Shown here one piece after another: positions 1 to 8,692 of a stretch of 64,000 nt of DNA. Both the position numbers and the translations under genes were made by a program. The stretch comes from AWTP1-18 sp036504515 (GTDB lineage: Bacteria; Pseudomonadota; Gammaproteobacteria; Burkholderiales; Rhodocyclaceae): contig DASXVA010000007.1 of NCBI GenBank assembly GCA_036504515.1, positions 248,001 through 312,000 on the forward strand, given 5' to 3'. Positions within the stretch are counted from its first letter, which is position 1, and each line of letters starts with the position of its first letter. The notes beneath the pieces were generated by a model. It saw only the letters and a list, made by a program, of their open reading frames with translations. It made no database searches and was not told where the DNA came from.

Positions 1-38
1 AGGACGCACTTTCTGCTTGATGATTTATTTCGTTAGTC

Positions 39-66
39 TTGACGTGTGGCGCATTTCCGGTAGAAT
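39..66 (+). promoter_or_regulatory. Sigma-70 promoter of the tRNA-Val gene
   Basis: A -35 box TTGACG (39-44) and a -10 box TAGAAT (61-66) are separated by 16 bases. The -10 ends 15 bases before the mature tRNA. Both boxes differ from consensus by one base. Confidence 0.7.
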
Positions 67-81
67 GCGCCGCTCTTTTGC

Positions 82-158
82 AGGCGCGTAGCTCAGCTGG
101 TTAGAGCACCACCTTGACATGGTGGGGGTCGTTGGTTCGAGTCCAATCGCGCCTACCA
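82..158 (+). tRNA. tRNA-Val (anticodon GAC)
   Basis: This is a complete 77-base cloverleaf. The acceptor arm AGGCGCG pairs with CGCGCCT, followed by discriminator A and an encoded CCA. The anticodon stem CCACC/GGTGG encloses the loop TTGACAT, giving anticodon GAC, which reads valine codons GUC/GUU. The T arm carries the usual GGTTCGAGTCC core. A good promoter lies upstream and an intrinsic terminator about 50 bases downstream, so the gene looks monocistronic. Confidence 0.96.
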
Positions 159-210
159 GAATTCCTCAAAACCGTTATTGGTTCTGATGTAACTCAGGTA
201 GTCCAAACAA

Positions 211-246
211 AAAGCCGCTCCGGTTTCCGGTGCGGCTTTTTTGTTT
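211..246 (+). terminator. Intrinsic terminator after tRNA-Val
   Basis: The stem is AGCCGC-T-CCGG closing a TTT loop with CCGG-T-GCGGCT, followed by six T residues. From here to 635 no gene is convincing; the stretch holds only the palindrome at 461-477. Confidence 0.9.
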
Positions 247-460
247 TCAAGCTTAGGAAAGGCGGGAAGAGGCTCAGCCAGCGTTTACCAGAACCCCCCG
301 GGTTTTTTCAGGTACGACTTACTACAGAGGTACTACAGGGCGGTCGGGTGGAATCCCAGTTGTTGAAATTAATTCATCATTTGAGCGGGTTCCATCAGCA
401 ATACCTTCGACCCCTATATTGATTACTGCTTAACCATGCGGTTCTTTGCTCATTTTTTAA

Positions 461-477
461 TGTGAAAATTTTTCACA
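461..477. promoter_or_regulatory. Palindromic putative operator upstream of gabD
   Basis: TGTGAAAATTTTTCACA is a perfect dyad with 8-base arms around a single central T. It lies about 160 bases upstream of the dehydrogenase start, a position suited to a transcription-factor site. A related dyad, GGTGAAATATTTTCACC, occurs at 24404-24420. The cognate regulator is unknown. Confidence 0.4.
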
Positions 478-635
478 TCATGAGCGGGGGTGGGTCAAGA
501 ATTTAGCCAAGTCGTCGCCCTGTTCAGGAAAAAATTCCTTTCAAGCAGAACAAGATCAAAATCCCTTGAAGAAAATCATGGAATCTCAGCTTGATCAGTT
601 TCCTTGGATATTTGAAAACACACTCTGGATACGCC

Positions 636-2096
636 ATGACAGCCACTAGCCAAATTAAAGACCAGTCACTGCTACGCCAAGCCTGTTATATCAACGGCCT
701 CTGGGTTGATGCCGACAACGGGCAAACGATCACGGTAAGCAATCCGGCCACGGGTGAAGTTGTCACATCTGTTCCCAATGCAGGAGCAGCCGAAACCAGG
801 CGCGCCATTGACGCCGCAGAAGCCGCGCTTCCGGTTTGGCGTGGGCTGAAGGCAGTAGATCGGTCTCGGGTTTTGCGGTGCTGGTTCGAATTGATGCTTG
901 AGCATCAAGATGACTTGGCCCTGTTGATGACCCTTGAGCAAGGCAAACCCCTCGCAGAAGCAAAGGGAGAAATCCTCTATGCCGCCTCCTATCTGGAGTG
1001 GTTTGCCGAAGAGGCCAAGCGCATTTACGGTGAAACAATCCCGTCCCCCTTTGCTGACCGAAAGCTGATTGTGCTGCGGGAGCCCGTGGGCGTCTGTGCG
1101 GCCATCACGCCGTGGAATTTTCCTTCCGCCATGATTACCCGCAAGGTCGGCCCCGCTTTGGCCGCAGGATGCACCATGGTGCTCAAGCCCGCAGAGCAAA
1201 CGCCGCTGTCGGCTTTGGCCTTGGCGGAGTTGGCTGAGCGAGCCGGCATTCCCAAGGGCGTGTTTAACGTGGTGACGGGGGATGCCCGCGCCATCGGCGG
1301 AGAGTTGACCTCTAGCCCGGTCATGCGGAAGCTCAGCTTTACCGGTTCGACTGAAGTGGGCCGTTTGCTGATGGCGCAATGCGCGCCAAGCATCAAAAAG
1401 CTATCGTTGGAGCTCGGAGGCAATGCCCCGTTCATTGTGTTCGATGATGCCGATCTGGATGCCGCTGTTGCCGGGGCAATGGCCTCAAAGTTCCGTAATA
1501 GTGGCCAAACCTGTGTTTGCGCCAATAGGTTTCTGGTCCAGTCCAGTGTTTATGACGAGTTTGCAGCCAAGCTGGCTCATGCTGTGGCACAACTGAAGAT
1601 TGGCAATGGCCTGGATAACGGGGTGACCCAGGGGCCGCTGATCGATGAAGCTGCCCTTGATAAGGTCGAGCTGCTCGTTGGTGATGCCATTGCCAAGGGC
1701 GCCAAGATTCTTTCCGGTGGTAACCGACATGCCCTTGGCCGGACTTGGTATGAGCCGACAATACTGACGAACATGTCATTAGGGATGAGGATTGCGAAGG
1801 AAGAAGTCTTCGGCCCAGTTGCGCCCCTGTTTAGCTTCGATACCGAAGAAGAGGCCGTCAAGCAGGCGAATGCAACGGAGTATGGACTTGCTGCCTATTT
1901 CTATAGTCGTGATATCGGTCGTGTTTGGCGGGTCAGTGAAGCCCTGGAATACGGCATGGTGGGCATCAATAGCGGCGTCATCTCCACGGAAGTGGCTCCC
2001 TTTGGTGGTGTAAAGAATTCCGGCCTTGGCCGGGAAGGATCCCATCACGGGATCGAGGAATACACTGAGCTTAAGTATCTGAGCATGGGCTACTGA
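636..2096 (+). CDS. gabD: NAD(P)+-dependent succinate-semialdehyde dehydrogenase
   Basis: This enzyme oxidises succinate semialdehyde to succinate, the last step of 4-aminobutyrate breakdown, in the cytosol. The 486-residue protein follows E. coli GabD closely along its whole length, including WNFPSAMITRK (cofactor binding), FTGSTEVG, the ELGGNAPF glutamate loop and the catalytic cysteine in GQTCVCANR. I chose ATG 636 because GabD homology begins there. An in-frame TTG at 591 would add 15 unrelated residues, and neither start has a strong ribosome-binding site. No gabT or gabP lies next to it, so it stands alone between two tRNA genes. Glutarate semialdehyde is an alternative substrate in this family. 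Confidence 0.93.
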   Translation: MTATSQIKDQSLLRQACYINGLWVDADNGQTITVSNPATGEVVTSVPNAGAAETRRAIDAAEAALPVWRGLKAVDRSRVLRCWFELMLEHQDDLALLMTLEQGKPLAEAKGEILYAASYLEWFAEEAKRIYGETIPSPFADRKLIVLREPVGVCAAITPWNFPSAMITRKVGPALAAGCTMVLKPAEQTPLSALALAELAERAGIPKGVFNVVTGDARAIGGELTSSPVMRKLSFTGSTEVGRLLMAQCAPSIKKLSLELGGNAPFIVFDDADLDAAVAGAMASKFRNSGQTCVCANRFLVQSSVYDEFAAKLAHAVAQLKIGNGLDNGVTQGPLIDEAALDKVELLVGDAIAKGAKILSGGNRHALGRTWYEPTILTNMSLGMRIAKEEVFGPVAPLFSFDTEEEAVKQANATEYGLAAYFYSRDIGRVWRVSEALEYGMVGINSGVISTEVAPFGGVKNSGLGREGSHHGIEEYTELKYLSMGY

Positions 2097-2185
2097 GTCT
2101 CGTCAGAAAGCTCGTTGATTGCCCACCTCTGAGGCGGGCACACCGGCGGCGATGAACTAAATGTTGCAATGAATGCAGCTTTATC

Positions 2186-2213
2186 TTGACAATAAAGAAA
2201 GATCTCTTATAAT
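2186..2213 (+). promoter_or_regulatory. Consensus sigma-70 promoter of the initiator tRNA
   Basis: Perfect TTGACA (2186-2191) and perfect TATAAT (2208-2213) boxes are spaced by 16 bases and lie 15 bases before the mature tRNA. This fits a very strong stable-RNA promoter. Confidence 0.9.
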
Positions 2214-2227
2214 TCGCCCCTCTCCGA

Positions 2228-2304
<77 letters not shown>

Positions 2305-2310
2305 AATACT

Positions 2311-2347
2311 AAAAAAGCCAAACAGTTTTTGCTGTTTGGCTTTTTTA
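2311..2347 (+). terminator. Intrinsic terminator after tRNA-fMet
   Basis: The stem AAGCCAAACAG/CTGTTTGGCTT closes a short T-rich loop and is followed by a run of T. The A-run on the other side makes it potentially bidirectional. From 2348 to the porin I see only a palindrome ACCACGTGGT at 2577-2586. Confidence 0.9.
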
Positions 2348-2626
2348 CGTTCTGGATGTTCCAGACGTTCTTACCTTGCTTGCTGTGTTGCCCATACGTC
2401 GAGATTAAGTGCTTCGGCTATTCCTGTGGCAATTACCTTCACCCGCTAGTGAGACACGGCTTGTTGCAAACAAGCAACATGATTGGCGTCTCCGGCGCGG
2501 TGAATTGATCGAAGTTTGAATATCCTCGCCATAATTCGTCCTGCTTCGATAACTGAGGCGCACATTGCAGTGACCGACCACGTGGTGTCATTGCAAATTG
2601 TGTCAAACACTCTTTAGGAGAAATAC

Positions 2627-3724
2627 ATGCAAAAGAAAATTATCGCTCTGGCTATCGCCGGTCTGGCTTCTACCGCCGCTTTCGCCCAGTCCAATGTGAC
2701 TGTTTATGGCGTTGCTGACGTTTACTACGGTAACGGCTCTGCTTCCGGCAAGGAAACTCGTACTTCCATCAACTCCAGCGGCCTGTCCGGTTCTCGTATC
2801 GGCTTCAAGGGTACTGAAGACTTGGGCAATGGCCTGAAGGCTCTGTTCACCCTGGAATACGGTATTGCTGTTGATGGCAACACTGGCGTTGGTTCTGCTG
2901 GCACTACTTCCAGCACCACTGCTCGTCAGCAATTCGTTGGCGTAACTGGCGGCTTCGGTACTGTTCTGGGTGGCCGTCTGCAAACTGCTGGTTATGACTT
3001 CTCTGCTGTTTCCAATACCTTCCACGGTTCTGCCATCAACCCCCTGGCTTCTGTTCAAGGTGGTTTCGCTGCTGGTCCTACTCTGAACGGTCAAGGCGCT
3101 GGTTTCTCCCTGATCGGCCAATCCTCCCGTGCCTCTAACGCCGTTGCTTACGTTTCTCCCACCCTGTTTGGTGGCTTGGTGCTGGCTTATAACCACGCCC
3201 GCCTGAGCGAAACTGCCACTACTGGCACAACTTCCGATAACACCGCCAACCTGTATTCCGCTACCTACACTGCCGGCCCCGCCGTTGTGTCTGCTGTGGT
3301 TGCTAATGCCGGCCTGAACAACGCTCTCGTGACTGGTGCTCCCCACCTCAACGAATGGGCCATCGGTGGCGGCTATGACTTCGGTGTTGTGAACCTGAAG
3401 GGTTCCTATCAAAGCTCCAAGCTTGATGGCACTTCCGGTAACGACAAGGCTTGGCAAGTTTCTGCTCTGGTTCCCGTTACTGCCGCTGGCAAGATCAACT
3501 TCGGTTATGCCAAGCTGAAAAAGGGTAGCACCACTGCTAGCGACGACGCTAGCTCCTGGACCCTGGCTTACCTGCACAGCCTGTCCAAGCGTACTACTCT
3601 GTACACTGGCTATCAGCGCGTGAGCAACAGCGGTACCCAAACTCTGGGCACTGCTCTGGCCGATACTCCTACCGCTGGTTCAAGCGCCCGCGGCTTCGTG
3701 GCTGGTGTGAACCACTCCTTCTAA
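2627..3724 (+). CDS. Gram-negative general porin
   Basis: This is an outer-membrane trimeric beta-barrel porin of the Neisseria/Burkholderia type. The 365-residue precursor has a clear signal peptide ending AFA-Q near residue 20, then the family opening SNVTVYGVADVYY. Conserved blocks follow, including SRIGFKGTEDLGNGLKALFTLEYG, and strands alternate up to the C-terminal NHSF with terminal Phe, the BAM recognition signal. AGGAG lies 6 bases before the ATG. The restricted, T-ending codon use differs from neighbours and suggests very high expression. It is monocistronic, ending in tandem terminators. Substrate selectivity cannot be read from sequence. Confidence 0.93.
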   Translation: MQKKIIALAIAGLASTAAFAQSNVTVYGVADVYYGNGSASGKETRTSINSSGLSGSRIGFKGTEDLGNGLKALFTLEYGIAVDGNTGVGSAGTTSSTTARQQFVGVTGGFGTVLGGRLQTAGYDFSAVSNTFHGSAINPLASVQGGFAAGPTLNGQGAGFSLIGQSSRASNAVAYVSPTLFGGLVLAYNHARLSETATTGTTSDNTANLYSATYTAGPAVVSAVVANAGLNNALVTGAPHLNEWAIGGGYDFGVVNLKGSYQSSKLDGTSGNDKAWQVSALVPVTAAGKINFGYAKLKKGSTTASDDASSWTLAYLHSLSKRTTLYTGYQRVSNSGTQTLGTALADTPTAGSSARGFVAGVNHSF

Positions 3725-3754
3725 TTCTGGCTGAGGCTAGTTTTAGAAAATAGA

Positions 3755-3781
3755 ACGGCCACCTTCGGGTGGTCGTTTTTT
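3755..3781 (+). terminator. Intrinsic terminator of the first porin gene
   Basis: The stem ACGGCCACC/GGTGGTCGT closes a TTCG tetraloop and is followed by a T run, 31 bases after the stop codon. Confidence 0.9.
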
Positions 3782-3810
3782 ATTGTCCTTTCGTTTGATC
3801 AAAGGCTAGA

Positions 3811-3854
3811 AAAACAAAAAGCCCTGCCGGATTGATGGCAGGGCTTTTTGTTTT
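3811..3854. terminator. Bidirectional terminator between porin and ackA
   Basis: The stem GCCCTGCC (3821-3828) / GGCAGGGC (3837-3844) is flanked by an A run on the left and a T run on the right. It can therefore end both the porin transcript and the fabI-maoC/pta-ackA transcript arriving on the minus strand. Confidence 0.9.
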
Positions 3855-3864
3855 GAGCGAGTTA

Positions 3865-5052
3865 TTAGCCTGTGATTTCTACGGTATGCCTGGCTAGCAT
3901 CCATTCTTCGTTGGTTGGAATCACCAGTACATCGACCTTGCTGCCTTGTTTCGAGATTTGCCTGGCGTTGGAGGTATTGGTCTTTTCATCAAAATCAATG
4001 CCCAACCAAGCAAGGTTATGACAGGCGATGGCACGAACCGGAGCAGCGTGCTCGCCAATGCCGCCGGTGAATACCAAGGCGTCCAGTCCACCGAGGGCAG
4101 CTGTGAGGGAGCCTATTTCCCGGATGAGCCGATAGCAGAACAACTCGACAGCTTCCTTGGCTTCTTGAGCGTCGGACTCGAGCAAAGTGCGCATGTCTTG
4201 AGAAATACCTGATACGCCTAGCAAGCCCGACTCCTTGTAGAGCAGCTTGGTGAGGGACTTCAGGTCGTAGTCGTGAAATTCCATCAGATACAGCAATACG
4301 CCGGGATCAATGCTGCCAGTGCGAGTGCCCATCATCAGGCCTTCTACGGCGGTAAAGCCCATGGTGGAGGCGATGCTTTTTCTGCCTTCCATGGCGCACA
4401 AGGATGCGCCATTACCCAGGTGAGCAACGATGACCTTGCCGTCGGCTTTTTCTCCGATGAAGTTCGGTAAGGTGTCGGCAATGTACTCGTAAGAAAGACC
4501 ATGAAAGCCATAGCGGCGAACGCCTTCATCGGTGATCTTGCGGGGAAGGGCGAAGCGCTGTGCGACTTCTGGCTGTGCGCGGTGGAATGCGGTATCAAAA
4601 CAGCCCACTTGAGGTACGCCGGGGAGGCAGGCATGCAAGGCGTCGATGCCGTCCAGGTTGTGGGGTTGATGCAGGGGGGCTAGGGGTACGAATTGGCGTA
4701 GTTTGGCGGTGCATTGGTCGGTAAGTAGTACGGGCTCTGCGTAGATAGAGCCGCCATGCACGACGCGATGACCGACGCCGACGATGTTCCAGCCAGCTTC
4801 GTGGGAGTGCAGCCAATCCACGAGAAATTCCAAGGCCTGATGGTGTTGGTTGTCGGCATCTCCGGTGAGGGGAATGTCGACATCGTCAAGCTTGTTGCCG
4901 TCTTTGTCTTTAGCCTTGATGTGGGCTTTGGCGCCTATGCCGTCAATCTGTCCGGTCATTTCCGCTTGCTGGGAAATGGGATTTGTCTTGGCGTAGAGGG
5001 CGAACTTGATGGATGAGGAGCCCGCATTGAGGGTCAGAATTGCATCTGCCAT
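3865..5052 (-). CDS. ackA: Acetate kinase
   Basis: Acetate kinase interconverts acetyl phosphate plus ADP with acetate plus ATP in the cytosol. The 395-residue length is typical. The protein opens with the ASKHA phosphate loop LTLNAGSSSIKFAL and contains VGHRVVHGG, the HLGNGAS nucleotide-binding segment, the signature MGFTAVEGLMMGTRTGSIDPG and the closing FTGGIGEHAAPVR. It directly follows the Pta-domain fusion gene with no gap between stop and start. The two complete an acyl-CoA to acyl-phosphate to acid plus ATP route. Propionate could also be a substrate; sequence alone does not separate them. Confidence 0.95.
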   Translation of the reverse strand: MADAILTLNAGSSSIKFALYAKTNPISQQAEMTGQIDGIGAKAHIKAKDKDGNKLDDVDIPLTGDADNQHHQALEFLVDWLHSHEAGWNIVGVGHRVVHGGSIYAEPVLLTDQCTAKLRQFVPLAPLHQPHNLDGIDALHACLPGVPQVGCFDTAFHRAQPEVAQRFALPRKITDEGVRRYGFHGLSYEYIADTLPNFIGEKADGKVIVAHLGNGASLCAMEGRKSIASTMGFTAVEGLMMGTRTGSIDPGVLLYLMEFHDYDLKSLTKLLYKESGLLGVSGISQDMRTLLESDAQEAKEAVELFCYRLIREIGSLTAALGGLDALVFTGGIGEHAAPVRAIACHNLAWLGIDFDEKTNTSNARQISKQGSKVDVLVIPTNEEWMLARHTVEITG

Positions 5053-6474
5053 TTACAGGACTCCCTTTCCAGCGAGAGCTTTGCGATGGGCATGGGCCAT
5101 GACGACGGCAACTGCCGTTGAGGCTGTCCGGGTACGGGCTGTGTCAGCGCGACTGGTGAGCACGATAGGTACGCGTGTGCCTAGGACGATGCCGGCGGCA
5201 AGGGCATCAGCCAAATATTCCAGTTGTTTTGCCACCATATTGCCCGATTCGATGTCCGGCATCAGCAGGATGTCTGCCTGACCGGCAACAGGGGATTTGA
5301 TGCCCTTGGTTTTTGCTGCAACAAGGGAAATGGCATTGTCAAAAGCCAGGGGGCCGTCCAGTACGCCGCCCTTGATCTGACCTCGGTCAGCCATTTTGCA
5401 CAGGGCGGCAGCATCCAGCGTGGCTTGCATCTTGGGATTGACGGTTTCCACCGCGGCCAGGATTGCGACCTTGGGCAGTTCGATCTTCAGCATCAATGCC
5501 AAGTCGATAGCGTTCTGGCAGATGTCGGCTTTGTCTTCCAGACTGGGGGAAACATTCACTGCTGCATCGGTGATCATCAATGGACGGGGATAGGTCGGAA
5601 CGTCCATCAGGAACACATGACTGATGCGTCGATCGGTGCGGAGGCCGTTGCGGGAGACCACTTCGCCCATCAGCTCATCGGTATGCAGAGAGCCTTTCAT
5701 CAGGGCTTCAACCTTTCCTTCCCGGGCCATGGCCACGGAGAGTTCGGCGGCAGCGTGGCTGTGGGGCACGTCGATCAGGACGCAGTCGTGCAGATCAAAT
5801 CCATTTTGCTCGGCCAGGGCGCGAATCTTGGCTTCAGGGCCGATCAGCGTAGGGATAATTAGTCCTTCATCCCGGGCCATCAGAGCACCACCGAGGGATT
5901 CCTTGTCGCAGGGATGAACCACGGCCATGGGGATGGGTTCGAGTCCCTTGGTGATTTCCAGCAGATGCTCGTAGCGGGCTTTTTTGGTCTGAGTCAGCTT
6001 GATTTCCGGCATGACCATCTTGGGCCGGCGAACCTTTTCGGTTGGTGCCTTGACCTCGGCGATGCCGGTAATGACTTCAGCTCCTTCTTGATTGATACAG
6101 CGGCAATCAAAAATAATGTGATGGCTGTGATCGAATTTTTCCTTGCAAGTGACGGTGATCGTCACTGTGTCGCCCAAGCGGACCGGCCGTGCAAAGTGAA
6201 TGCTTTGGTCAATGAAGATGGTGCCGGGGCCGGGGAGTTCGGTACCAAGGACCGTTGTGAATAAAACGCCAGGCCACATGCCGTGGGCGATGATTTCGCG
6301 GAAGGCGAAGGATTTAGCGTATTCCGGATCAAGGTGGGTCGGGCTGATATCGCCGGACATGATGGCGAAGGATTGAATGTCCTCCTGCTTGAGTGTGCGG
6401 GACAGGGAAGCAGTGTCGCCGACCTTGATGTCATCAAACGTGCGGTTTTCAATGTAGTCGATGGTGGTATTCAT
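5053..6474 (-). CDS. MaoC-like enoyl-CoA hydratase fused to phosphate acyltransferase
   Basis: This 473-residue protein joins two enzymes. Residues ~10-140 form a MaoC/hot-dog (R)-specific enoyl-CoA hydratase domain, with SGDISPTHLDPEYAKS carrying the hydratase Asp/His pair. Residues ~160-470 form a phosphate acetyl/butyryltransferase domain (MAREGKVEALMKGSLHTDELM, LTSRADTARTRTAS). I chose ATG 6474 because the hydratase fold starts there; a longer reading would run into fabI. It lies between fabI and ackA on one transcript. Such fusions are known in proteobacteria, but the physiological acyl chain is not settled. Acetyl, propionyl or butyryl phosphate are all possible products. Confidence 0.9.
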   Translation of the reverse strand: MNTTIDYIENRTFDDIKVGDTASLSRTLKQEDIQSFAIMSGDISPTHLDPEYAKSFAFREIIAHGMWPGVLFTTVLGTELPGPGTIFIDQSIHFARPVRLGDTVTITVTCKEKFDHSHHIIFDCRCINQEGAEVITGIAEVKAPTEKVRRPKMVMPEIKLTQTKKARYEHLLEITKGLEPIPMAVVHPCDKESLGGALMARDEGLIIPTLIGPEAKIRALAEQNGFDLHDCVLIDVPHSHAAAELSVAMAREGKVEALMKGSLHTDELMGEVVSRNGLRTDRRISHVFLMDVPTYPRPLMITDAAVNVSPSLEDKADICQNAIDLALMLKIELPKVAILAAVETVNPKMQATLDAAALCKMADRGQIKGGVLDGPLAFDNAISLVAAKTKGIKSPVAGQADILLMPDIESGNMVAKQLEYLADALAAGIVLGTRVPIVLTSRADTARTRTASTAVAVVMAHAHRKALAGKGVL

Positions 6475-6535
6475 GGCTGACCTTGGTAAATAAGCGAAAT
6501 GCAGCACAGGGGCTAAGCCCCTGTGCTGGAGCGGA

Positions 6536-7303
6536 TCAGTCTCCGGTGATGTTGAAGCCACCATCAACATAGATGGTGCCACCGGTAATGGATTTGGAAG
6601 CATCGCTGACCAAATAGGCGGCGAGGGCGCCTACGTCGTCGATGGATACCAGTTTGTGCAATGGGGCACGGGCTTTGGCTTCTTCCATCAGGTGGTCAAA
6701 TTCGGCAATGCCGGAGGCGGCACGAGTGAGCAGGGGGCCGGGGGAAATCGCATGGACGCGAATGCCCTTGGGGCCAAGTTCTGAAGCCAAATAACGGGAA
6801 GCAGACTGGAGGGCCGCCTTGACCGGGCCCATGATGCCGTAGTTCTGGATCACTTCATCGGCACCGTAATAACTCATGGTGATCATGGAGCCGCCCTTGT
6901 TCATCAAGGGCTCGGCAAGTCTCGCCATGCGAATGAAGGAGTGACAAGAGATATTCATTGCACGGGAGAAGCCTTCAGCACTGGAGTCCACCACGCGGCC
7001 ATGCAAGTCCTTCAAGGGTGCAAAGGCAATGGAGTGAACGATGAAATCAAGCTTGCCCCATTTCTGGGTAATGGCTTCGTAAACGGCTTCAAGTTCGCCG
7101 GGAACTTCAACATCCATCGGCATGATGATGGATGCGTTTAATGCCTCTGCCAAAGGACGTACATGGGATTCGGCTTTAGCGTTCAGGTAAGTAACCGCAA
7201 CTTCGGCACCAGCAGCAACGAAGGCTTTGGCACAACCGTAGGCAATGCTTTGATCGTTGGCGATACCGACGACCAGTCCTTTTTTACCGTTCAGATTAAA
7301 CAT
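6536..7303 (-). CDS. fabI: Enoyl-[acyl-carrier-protein] reductase (NADH), FabI type
   Basis: This 255-residue enzyme reduces trans-2-enoyl-ACP in the last step of each fatty-acid elongation round. It is an atypical short-chain dehydrogenase with the FabI glycine motif VVGIANDQSIAYG, the catalytic pair Tyr155-x6-Lys162 with a second Tyr at 145/146, and the ISPGPLLTRAASGI substrate loop. Start ATG 7303 is preceded by AGGAG at ideal spacing; an upstream in-frame codon would add 11 residues without a binding site. It is first in the operon with maoC-pta and ackA, so it may serve acyl-CoA turnover rather than housekeeping synthesis alone. Confidence 0.9.
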   Translation of the reverse strand: MFNLNGKKGLVVGIANDQSIAYGCAKAFVAAGAEVAVTYLNAKAESHVRPLAEALNASIIMPMDVEVPGELEAVYEAITQKWGKLDFIVHSIAFAPLKDLHGRVVDSSAEGFSRAMNISCHSFIRMARLAEPLMNKGGSMITMSYYGADEVIQNYGIMGPVKAALQSASRYLASELGPKGIRVHAISPGPLLTRAASGIAEFDHLMEEAKARAPLHKLVSIDDVGALAAYLVSDASKSITGGTIYVDGGFNITGD

Positions 7304-7391
7304 GGATACTCCTGTGGATGACGAGAAATGGTGCAATGCAAAATTCTATTCACACTTTAAGACAATAGCAAAACACAAGGGGGGAAAACGA

Positions 7392-7405
7392 TTGATTTAT
7401 CTCAA
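7392..7405. promoter_or_regulatory. FNR/Anr-like site in the fabI-moaA gap
   Basis: TTGAT-TTAT-CTCAA differs by one base from the FNR consensus TTGAT-N4-ATCAA. It sits 88 bases upstream of fabI and 175 bases upstream of moaA, between divergent genes that could plausibly respond to low oxygen. A one-off match in AT-rich sequence is weak evidence. Confidence 0.35.
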
Positions 7406-7579
7406 TAAGTTATTAGTTGCATGGACAACTTACGTTCGAATTCAAGCCGGATTTTGTGTTGTATAGAAACCATGTTAATTACGGTGGTTTTAGGCTGTTT
7501 AACGGGGAAATAAAAGCAACTGCCAGCACGATGGAAGCGAGTGATATTCTGATGGCGCAACCCTCCAGAAACGACTGCC

Positions 7580-8641
7580 ATGAACGATAGATTCGCCCCT
7601 GAGTTGATATTGCCTTCCACTGTAGTGGGGGATAGATTTGGGCGCGAATTGCGGGATTTGCGAATTTCGATTACGGATCGTTGCAACTTTCGCTGTACCT
7701 ACTGCATGCCCAAGGCAGTTTTCAATGCCGATTACCCATATCTACCCCGGAGCGATTTACTCAGTTTTGAAGAAATCGAGCACTTTGCGCGCCTCGCGGT
7801 GGGCCTGGGCGTCAATAAAATCCGCCTGACGGGGGGCGAGCCTTTGTTACGGCGAGGCATGGAGCATTTGGTCGCTGCCTTGGCAAGGATACCGGATATC
7901 GATCTGGCGCTAACCACGAATGGTTCCTTGCTGTCGCGGAAGGCGCGGGTTTTGAAAGAGGCTGGGCTGGGCCGGTTGACGGTCAGTCTTGATGCCTTGG
8001 ATGACGGCATCTTTCAACGGATGAATGATGTGAGCTTTCCAGTTGCTCAGGTTCTGGAGGGTATTGAAGCAGCAGAAAGCGCTGGCTTCTCCAACATCAA
8101 GATCAATGTGGTGCTGCAAAAGGGGATAAACGAAAGCCAGATACTCCCCATCTGCAGGCATTTCAGAAGGTCTGGCCATACACCACGTTTCATTGAGTTC
8201 ATGGATGTCGGTGCAAGTAACCAGTGGTGCATGGACCAGGTATTGCCATCGGCCCAAGTGCTGGAAATGATTAATGCTGAATTCCCTCTGGAGCCTCTGG
8301 AGCCTCAGCGGCCCGGGGAGGTGGCCCAGCGCTGGCGTTATCTGGACGGAGGCGGGGAAGTAGGCGTAATTTCCTCTGTCACTCAAGCCTTTTGTCGTAG
8401 CTGTACCCGTCTGCGACTTTCAACCGAAGGTAAGCTTTACACCTGTCTGTTTGCCCACGAGGGGGTTGATCTCCGGGAAATTTTACGGTCCGGTGTCGAC
8501 GATGCTGAGTTGTCTGCCGCCTTACGGCAGTTATGGGCGCAGCGGACGGATCGCTATTCTGAATTGCGGGCTGGCAACCACCCAATGGGTTCAAAAATTA
8601 TCCCCATCAAGCGTATCGAGATGTCTTACATCGGTGGTTAA
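7580..8641 (+). CDS. moaA: GTP 3',8-cyclase (molybdenum cofactor biosynthesis MoaA)
   Basis: MoaA is a radical-SAM enzyme that converts GTP to (8S)-3',8-cyclo-7,8-dihydro-GTP, the first step of molybdopterin synthesis. The 353-residue protein has the N-terminal cluster CNFRCTYC (Cys35, 39, 42), the LTGGEPLLRRG segment and the C-terminal [4Fe-4S] cysteines in CRSCTRLRLSTEGKLYTC. It ends in Gly-Gly, the conserved essential tail. It stands alone, with no other moa gene nearby. The convergent DUF302 gene follows after 51 bases. Confidence 0.95.
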   Translation: MNDRFAPELILPSTVVGDRFGRELRDLRISITDRCNFRCTYCMPKAVFNADYPYLPRSDLLSFEEIEHFARLAVGLGVNKIRLTGGEPLLRRGMEHLVAALARIPDIDLALTTNGSLLSRKARVLKEAGLGRLTVSLDALDDGIFQRMNDVSFPVAQVLEGIEAAESAGFSNIKINVVLQKGINESQILPICRHFRRSGHTPRFIEFMDVGASNQWCMDQVLPSAQVLEMINAEFPLEPLEPQRPGEVAQRWRYLDGGGEVGVISSVTQAFCRSCTRLRLSTEGKLYTCLFAHEGVDLREILRSGVDDAELSAALRQLWAQRTDRYSELRAGNHPMGSKIIPIKRIEMSYIGG

Positions 8642-8692
8642 CAACACGCGTCGCTCTGAAGCTTGTAGGTAAGCTGCCGCGCAATCGGCCCG

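Noticed and set aside
114..422. 102-codon open frame starting inside the tRNA-Val gene
   Set aside because: It begins in the tRNA, runs through a terminator and has no recognisable protein features.
2121..2139. Hairpin after gabD (GCCCACCTCTGAGGCGGGC)
   Set aside because: It has an internal mismatch, a very small loop and no T run, so it is not a credible intrinsic terminator.
2603..3640. 345-codon open frame antisense to the first porin
   Set aside because: It arises from the restricted codon set of the highly expressed porin gene.
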